From Erwinia pyri (GTDB lineage: Bacteria > Pseudomonadota > Gammaproteobacteria > Enterobacterales > Enterobacteriaceae): a stretch of DNA of 64,000 nt. Under the pieces are notes generated by a model, which searched no databases, was not told the origin of the DNA, and saw only the letters and a list, made by a program, of their open reading frames with translations. How positions within the stretch are numbered: position 1 is the stretch's first letter; each line of letters starts with the position of its first letter. The position numbers were made by a program, and so were the translations under genes. The stretch spans positions 558,001 through 622,000 of the forward strand of contig NZ_CP132353.1 in NCBI RefSeq assembly GCF_030758455.1. The letters run 5' to 3'. Below, one piece after another: positions 58,599 through 64,000 of the stretch.

Positions 58599-58632
58599 AT
58601 AAAAGAGTCATTAATCCTCCTTACATCAGGGG

Positions 58633-58652
58633 TGGGGTCATATTTGGGGTCT
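58633..58652. promoter_or_regulatory. candidate integrase arm-type sites (right)
   Basis: TGGGGTCA (58633) and TTTGGGGTCT (58643) repeat the motif found beside int at 47419-47473. They lie 60-80 bp inside attR. Confidence 0.45.
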
Positions 58653-58712
58653 AAGTTGGTTGTTATTGTATAAAATTCATGTATAAACAATGATTTATAA
58701 TATTTCTTTGAG

Positions 58713-58728
58713 TCCGGCCTTCGCACCA
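58713..58728 (+). other. attR / junction between two satellites
   Basis: TCCGGCCTTCGCACCA repeats the leuX 3' end with one G missing. The base before (GAGTCC) agrees with the T-loop of E. coli leuX rather than with the local tRNA (GATTCC). It closes the 11.4-kb first element and also marks the left end of the second. Confidence 0.8.
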
Positions 58729-58748
58729 TGAATGCGTATGAAAAAATC

Positions 58749-58775
58749 AGTCACCTTATGGGTGGCTTTTTTTTT
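58749..58775 (+). terminator. terminator-like hairpin after attR
   Basis: AGTCACC-TTAT-GGGTGGCT followed by a long T run. It would stop transcription leaving the first element. Confidence 0.7.
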
Positions 58776-58827
58776 GCCTTTGATTCGGCGCTTATCTACA
58801 GGCAAAGAACATCTAAATGTTTATTTA

Positions 58828-59639
58828 ACGAATGCCATTAATGCCAATAGTAGGTATGACGTTGCTCAACGTCTGAAGTAGCGTGTAACGGCAATCACGC
58901 GTTGTGTTGTCCAGAATGACTACATTAATTCAAATCCTTCTATTGATGTGGTAGGAGCACTTTCAACTACAAAATCCTGTCACTATCCCGCTTTAACCTT
59001 TAGCCGCTTCCCTCAGTTTTTGAACATATTGCTGCATATCGTGGACGCAAGATGACTCGCATCGCTGTAGAGCTTTCGTTACTTACCTTTGTACATTCCA
59101 GTGAACTTCGCTTAGCACGGTGGGATGAGTTCGATTTTGAAAGAGCCTTGTGGCGAGTTCCTGCACAGCGCAAAGAGATAGAAGGTGCTCGTTACTCTCA
59201 CGGTGGCATGAAGATGAAGGAGGAGCATCTTGTACCGCTAAATCGTCAGGTTTTAGCCTTGTTGGAAAAGCTGAAGCAATTAAGCGGTGATAACGAGAGA
59301 CTTTTCCCCGGCGATCACGATCCCAAAAAAGTCATGAGCGAAAACACGGTTAACAATGCCCTGCGTGCTATGGGGTATGGCACGGAGACCGAGGTTTGCG
59401 GGCATGGCTTCAGGACAATGGCACGAGGCGCGCTGGGTGAGTCAGGATTGTGGAGTAATGATGCGATAGAGCGGCAGTTGAGCCACTCCGAGCGTAATAA
59501 TGTACGCGCTGCATACATTCATACTTCTGAGCATCTTGATGAACGCAGATTAATGGTGCAATGGTGGGCTGATTTTCTTGAGGTCAATCGAGGTAACACA
59601 ATTACACCTTATGAATTTGCTAAACTCACAGCAAAGTAA
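58828..59639 (+). pseudogene. P4-type integrase remnant of the second element
   Basis: Homologous to the C-terminal two thirds of the integrase at 47474. The N-terminal half is missing. The frame DVAQRLK is followed by a TAG at 58879-58881 where relatives have Gln, and a frameshift lies around 59020-59045. The last 195 codons (from MTRIAVELSLLTFVHSSELR) remain open and keep catalytic R, HGFR and RAAYIH. The intact homologue and this copy are clearly diverged, so this is not a recent duplicate. Alone it should be inactive. Confidence 0.88.
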
Positions 59640-60114
59640 TTTAACTGATTTTTTATATTAAATAATTTGGAGTGCTGCGAGAAAATCATAACAGAATGAA
59701 TTTAGGTGATTTTTTAATAATAACAAGCTCAACTTTAAGACGTTATTTTAGAGGGAGGTGCTGGAGTTCACTCTGAGATGATAGTAAAAAAGAAATTTTC
59801 ACACGTAATGATATACGTCAGGAGGATAATTATTGAGGCTGCTGTACAAGAGGGTTTTAGTTAATCAGTCTTCAGAAAAAAGCGGCCAAATACAATGTGA
59901 GGCCTCTCTCGTCTAGACTATCCGAATAGTAATTCAGCTTACTTAACTTATTGAATAACTTATGTTATACCATTTTAATTTATCCTGTAAAGATATTGAA
60001 TCAAGTCTAACTATTTTTTTTAAATTTTTGCATTCATTATTGGAGGGTTTATTTAGAAATAAAATAATGGTTGTTCGTATTATTATTTTTTTTCAAAATC
60101 ACACAATTGAATAA
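59640..60114. other. AT-rich gap, no gene seen
   Basis: The 475 bp between the integrase remnant and the nuclease-like gene are AT-rich with stops in all frames. Nothing recognisable is present. Confidence 0.5.
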
Positions 60115-61701
60115 TTAAGGTTTTGCCTGCGAGAATGAGTTGTAATAGTAAAAATCCATATCATCATTCTCGAATCTCTGGTTTACTTTATCAGAAACTA
60201 TCTGACATTGCTTCTTAACTCCCCTAAGATCGTCTGCACGAATTAATTTTTCAATATTTATTGCGTAATCATCAAATGTCATCGCTTTATTTTGATATGT
60301 GAAAGAACCTTTAGCAACGCAAGCAAGGCAAATAGAAAAAGATGATAAAAATAAAGGAATGGCAATAAATATTCGTAATTCCTTACTAGAATCAATGTCA
60401 TCATTGGAATCTGGAATCTCTAAACGAAGAACTGGTTCGCCACCCGGAACTTTGCTAATTAAAGCGTGCATTCTTTCTATATCTTGTTGTTTCTTGATTA
60501 ATTCATTTAAACTTACTTTGCAATCTTTATCGACTCTGAAGTAAGAAGCAACTTGTATCAAAGTCAAAGCTATTTGTTCTGCCTTAATGATTTCGTTAGT
60601 AATTGGATTTGCAGAAAATGAATTGTTCGAGGCAAAAAAAGATGTTTCGTTACCCTCATTGTTTTTTATTGTTAATTTAAGATCACCGTTAGGTGCGTTT
60701 AATATCTTCATTAATAAAAGTAATTCTCTAAGATCAGCTAAATGAAAGACTTTATCATATGATTCAAAATCTATTTTTATTTTATTATTTTTAATCCGAA
60801 CTATTAAATCAAAAAAATCCGAGCGAATCCTAAAACTTGCCAGATCAACTGGAGCATTAAACGCAATAGTAGAAACAAAAAATTCACACTTAAAAGAGAC
60901 ATCTTCTTTTTCATCTTCGAATCTTATAGATCCTGTTGAAAATGCTTCAACTGATGTTATCTCAATAATGGCTTTTTCAGCGGTCAGATCTTCCATTCGA
61001 AAATTAATATCAAATCTAGTGTCCCAACCTTGCACATCTTTTATATTTATTCTGGTCGGGTATCCAAGAGTGGCATTAATAAGAGGCTTATAATCGTCAT
61101 CATTAACAATTTTAAAATTTAACGCATAACGACTTTCCTTATATCCTATGTCACCTAAATCTCGCAGTTTATCTTCACAGTACCTTTTCATCCCAAATGG
61201 GATATGTTTTTCAATGGCGTTTTTGAGTGCGCTTTTATTAAGTAGAACTATTTCATCCTCGCCAGAATAATTTACCGTGAAAGAGAGTTTATGAAGTGGT
61301 GATTTTTTTTCTGTGTCATTTTGACGAATTCGTTTCAAAACTTGAAACATGATATCTCTATTAATATGAACGAGATAAGCCGATTCAATACTTGCATTCC
61401 CGTCATAACGAGCAAAAAAGAAAAAACAGGGAAGTGGCGTGTCACAAAAACGTTTCATGTTAGAAACTTTGACCTGAACACCTTTTCTTGCGCCGTCAGT
61501 AGACTTTATCTGCACTAAACATTGTATAGGCTGTTCGTTCAAGCTATTTAATAAGGCTATACCACCTATTAGAGGAAATTCAACAATAGCATCCCATCCT
61601 CCTGAATCATCTTCAGAGGAGCTGTTGTAAATCAAGCCCGATGCATTACAAAGTCTGTCAAAGTCACCACGCCCCATATTACCAACTTTTCTTAAACTCA
61701 T
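60115..61701 (-). CDS. Unassigned cargo protein with PD-(D/E)XK-like N-terminus
   Basis: A 528-aa AT-rich gene next to the second cos. I do not recognise a named full-length family. The first 130 residues (GRGDFDRLCNASGLIYNSS, GGWDAIVEFP, IQCLVQIKSTD) follow the D...(E/Q)xK nuclease pattern seen in DUF4365/Mrr-like domains: Asp in GGWD, Glu in VEFP, and Q-I-K. The remaining 400 residues are beta-rich then helical and unassigned; FLSSFSICLACVAK near 455 is hydrophobic. The ATG at 61701 has AGGAGGGG 7 nt upstream; GTG 61707 is also possible. Its satellite-cargo position suggests a defence role, unproven. Confidence 0.75.
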   Translation of the reverse strand: MSLRKVGNMGRGDFDRLCNASGLIYNSSSEDDSGGWDAIVEFPLIGGIALLNSLNEQPIQCLVQIKSTDGARKGVQVKVSNMKRFCDTPLPCFFFFARYDGNASIESAYLVHINRDIMFQVLKRIRQNDTEKKSPLHKLSFTVNYSGEDEIVLLNKSALKNAIEKHIPFGMKRYCEDKLRDLGDIGYKESRYALNFKIVNDDDYKPLINATLGYPTRINIKDVQGWDTRFDINFRMEDLTAEKAIIEITSVEAFSTGSIRFEDEKEDVSFKCEFFVSTIAFNAPVDLASFRIRSDFFDLIVRIKNNKIKIDFESYDKVFHLADLRELLLLMKILNAPNGDLKLTIKNNEGNETSFFASNNSFSANPITNEIIKAEQIALTLIQVASYFRVDKDCKVSLNELIKKQQDIERMHALISKVPGGEPVLRLEIPDSNDDIDSSKELRIFIAIPLFLSSFSICLACVAKGSFTYQNKAMTFDDYAINIEKLIRADDLRGVKKQCQIVSDKVNQRFENDDMDFYYYNSFSQAKP

Positions 61702-61973
61702 GAACACACCCCTCCTTCATATGCGCGATACTAGATTTAGCTTTCCCTATTGTAGGAAAAAACTGTAAAGGTTGGGTTGAAAATTAATAGCTAAATTTGC
61801 CGCTTGCAGGATGCCTACGAGGATTAACTGAGGATGCCTCGGGGTAGTTTTTTACGCCCCAACATATTTTTTTCCTGAGGCATACAACGAGCCGCACGCA
61901 CCATAATCACACCACCATCATAGTTTTAAACAGAAAGATGTTAGCCATCATGATTAAAACGGTACACACCATC

Positions 61974-62222
61974 CTGCGCGCAATGCTACCCCCGCCTCGC
62001 CTGCCCGCTTTATGCATCGCTTTTATGCAGTTGCATGAACCATGTAAAGCCGGGCCGGGCTTGGGCTGAAGGGGGGTCTGAAGTCCCGCATTCTGCATGC
62101 AAAATCATGCACCCTGTGCATGCATCACTATTTACAAACCGGGCTGGCCAGAGAAAGGGCGTTGAAAGGACGGGTCAGCGGAAACACTAAAGCCGCTGTT
62201 TTCAGCGTCCGTTGTGGTTAGC
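61974..62222. repeat. arm 2 of inverted repeat containing cos
   Basis: Inverted relative of 55615-55857, including terminator stem, ATGCAT-type motifs and cos. Homology ends abruptly at GCGCGC on the cargo side. Confidence 0.85.
61983..62001 (-). other. second cos site (P2/P4 type), inverted
   Basis: On the minus strand GGCGAGGCGGGGGTAGCAT, matching the recalled P2/P4 cohesive end at 16 of 19 positions, better than the first copy. Its orientation is opposite to cos 1. Confidence 0.72.
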
Positions 62223-62225
62223 CGC

Positions 62226-62479
62226 ATGAATACTATGTCCGCCCGACTCAACAACCACGACAGCTATCCCATTCCCCACGCCTTCAGCATGCCCACAGCG
62301 TCGGCGTGACCGTGCTCGACATGCTGGACGTTATCGAATGCTCCGGCAACCGTAAGGACGGCCCGGACGGCAACGCGCTGGCGTCCGTGGTGGCGCTGCT
62401 TACCGACCAGCTGGGGAAAGTCGTCAGCACCTGTGAATCCGTCATGCTTAACGATATGGAGGTCTCCCGTGACAACTAA
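62226..62479 (+). pseudogene. frameshifted copy of the 89-aa early gene
   Basis: Starts MNTMSARLNNHDSYPIPHA, as at 53098, then loses 13 bp after position 62282, between two GCC repeats. The frame shifts and stops at a TGA soon after. The downstream part (VTVLDMLDVIECSGN) is still well conserved in the other frame. Confidence 0.85.
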
Positions 62480-62804
62480 TCAATCCTGTCTGCCTGTAGA
62501 GGTGCGCACCGCCGTCTACCGCCGCGCCGTTGCCCAAGGCTATCTTTCCGCCTGTGAACACTACGGCCTCGACGTTTCCGCCTCGCTGGACGAGGTGCAG
62601 ATGACCATCGCGCTGGAGCTGGAAGGCTATTACGTGCGCAAGTACGGCCCGGAAAACGGCATGGACATGGCCTGCACCATGCTTAGCGAAATGGTACAGC
62701 CCGACGTGCTGGTCGCCGCGCCGCGACTGACTCGCATGGGGGAAACCATGATGGACGAACTGCTGTGCGGCCGCCTGGCCGCCTCTAAAGCCACGCTGCA
62801 TTAA
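62469..62804 (+). CDS. P4-family small early protein, second copy
   Basis: 111 aa from GTG 62469 (VTTNQSCLPVEVRTAVYRRA), intact and two residues different from the product at 52504-52839. It precedes the alpha pseudogene and overlaps its ribosome-binding site. Function unknown; whether it is still expressed is unclear, since its upstream neighbours are deleted or broken. Confidence 0.78.
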   Translation: MTTNQSCLPVEVRTAVYRRAVAQGYLSACEHYGLDVSASLDEVQMTIALELEGYYVRKYGPENGMDMACTMLSEMVQPDVLVAAPRLTRMGETMMDELLCGRLAASKATLH

Positions 62805-62813
62805 GGAGGCCGC

Positions 62814-64000
62814 ATGAAACACATCGTCACCGACACCGTGCGCGCCGCCGCCGGTCACTGGCCTCAGCTCTTACCCGCGCTGGGTATCAGCATTAACGCC
62901 GTGCCCGGTCTGCGGCGGCAAAGACCGTTTCCGCTTTGACAATCAGGCCGGGCGGGGCACATGGGTTTGCAACCAGTGCGGCGCGGGCGACGGGCTGGCG
63001 CTGGTTGAAAAGGCGCTGGACGTGAATACAAAGGAGGCGGCCTGCCGGGTTGCCGACCTGATTGGCACGCTGCCGGTTAAGCTGATTCAGACATCCACAG
63101 AGAAAACCGGTGAAGAAAAGGCACCTGCGCGCCTTAACGCCGCAAAAGAGGCTGTACGGCTTGTTGCCGGTGCGAAGGCACAGAACGGTAACGCCTACCT
63201 GACGCGCAAGGGACTGGCTGACGTCACCGCCCTGACGCTGACCACCTCAAAGCGTATCAGCGACACCACCTATCAGTCCGGCGACCTGATTGTGCCGCTG
63301 ACTGACTTTACTGGCGAAACGGTCAACGCCCAGCTGATTAACGCTGAAGGCGTGAAGCGCACGCTGGCGGACGGCCAGGTGAAAGAGGCGTTCCACCGCC
63401 TGGGCGAACCCGGCGATACGCTCTGGCTGACCGAAGGCTATGCCACCGGCGTGACCGTGCACCGCCTTACCGGCCAGGCGGTTTTTGTGGCATTAAGCGC
63501 CAACAATCTGCCCGCGCTGGCGGAGCGCCTGCATGCCGAATATCCGGACGCTATGATACTGATTGCCGCCGACCACGACGAAAACGGCACTGGCCAGCTG
63601 CGCGCTGAATCGGCCGCGAAGCGCTGCAGCGGCAAACCGGCCCTGCCGCCCGTGACCGGCGACTGGAACGACGTCTTTCAGGCGGAGGGTGAAATGACTA
63701 CCCAGGCAATGCTGACCGCCTTCACGCAGTCAAAAGCGCTCAGCCCGTTTGAGTCGGTAAGCGAGGCTGACCTGAAGGCCATGAGTGCCAGTCAGAAAGC
63801 CGAGCTGCTGGCCGCGCACTACCTCGACACGCTGGCCGTGCCGGTCGTGGGTGAAGACCTGTGCCGCTACGAGGGCGGCGCATGGCAGGTGCTGCCGTAC
63901 CGCGTGCTCAGCCGTGAAATTGCCGCACTGTTTCAGAAGGTGCGCGCGCCATTTTCGGCAACCGGTATCGGCGGCATTGTGGACACGCTCAAGCTGATGG
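62814..64000 (+). pseudogene. alpha primase-helicase copy, frameshifted, runs off window
   Basis: Begins MKHIVTDTVRAAAGHWPQLL like the intact alpha. A 17-bp deletion at about 62900, between ACGCC repeats, removes residues just before CPVC and shifts the frame; the original frame stops at about 62940. Beyond it the alpha frame is open to the window end, with the zinc-finger remainder and EGYATG still present. No start codon was found upstream in that frame, so full-length protein is not expected. The 3' end is not in the window. Confidence 0.85.

Noticed and set aside
61907..62098. 63-codon frame over the second cos
   Set aside because: It overlaps cos and the ATGCAT motif cluster, with no ribosome-binding site and no conserved counterpart at the first cos.
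47474..64000. CRISPR array or insertion sequence in the accessory region
   Set aside because: The repeats present are iterons, cos-linked motifs and the inverted satellite copy. No regularly spaced array and no transposase was seen.

Overview
The window is a chromosomal segment of an enterobacterium. Protein similarity and gene order point to Enterobacterales. The miaE gene, an SNF2/SWIM helicase beside nrdDG and the YsnF-type stress genes fit Erwiniaceae (Erwinia/Pantoea-like), though genus is an inference. Host genes are moderately GC-rich. Several genes in the last 17 kb are clearly AT-rich and look imported.

Positions 1-16.7 kb hold the classic translation/RNA-decay cluster infB-rbfA-truB-rpsO-pnp-nlpI-deaD. 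It is followed by yhbW, the oxygen-independent ubiquinone genes ubiV-ubiU (minus) with divergent ubiT, and small accessory genes (yhbS, yhbQ, yhbP, yhbO, yraR). Positions 16.7-26.6 kb hold anaerobic ribonucleotide reductase (nrdD-nrdG, with a well-spaced pair of NrdR boxes), an SNF2/SWIM helicase, an orphan treC and a secreted GH20 hexosaminidase. Positions 26.7-31.4 kb hold ridA, pyrI-pyrB with a pyrL leader/attenuator, argF with tandem ARG boxes, rraB and miaE. At 31.7-34 kb an OprD-like porin and an exported histidine phosphatase sit behind an RNA antiterminator/terminator of the BglG/LicT type. Then come yjgM, valS-holC-pepA (minus) and lptF-lptG, two DUF2382 stress genes, yjiN, a LysE-type exporter and a DUF2501 gene.

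At 47.2 kb lies tRNA-Leu(CAA), leuX, a known integration site of satellite phage P4. A complete P4-like satellite of about 11.4 kb (47.31-58.73 kb) starts there. It has attL in the tRNA 3' end, an integrase, a GGTGAACA iteron cluster, an unassigned HEPN/Abi-like gene, alpha primase-helicase, small early genes, a seqA-seqB-seqC immunity RNA region like that of P4, an AlpA/Vis regulator, a second iteron cluster, Sid-like and Delta/Ogr-like late genes, a P2/P4-type cos site, and then an AT-rich STAND NTPase as cargo next to attR. A psu homologue is not visible.

Beyond attR is a second, decayed P4-like element: an integrase pseudogene, an AT-rich gene with a PD-(D/E)XK-like N-terminus, a second cos in inverted orientation, and frameshifted copies of the early gene and alpha running off the window end. 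Its cos-to-alpha block is inverted relative to its integrase. The most promising undescribed biology is the cargo of these satellites: the STAND ATPase with an RX5H (HEPN-like) motif (55.9-58.5 kb), the nuclease-like protein (60.1-61.7 kb) and the Abi-like protein (49.2-50.1 kb). They are candidate anti-phage systems on the basis of location and motifs; no function is proven here.
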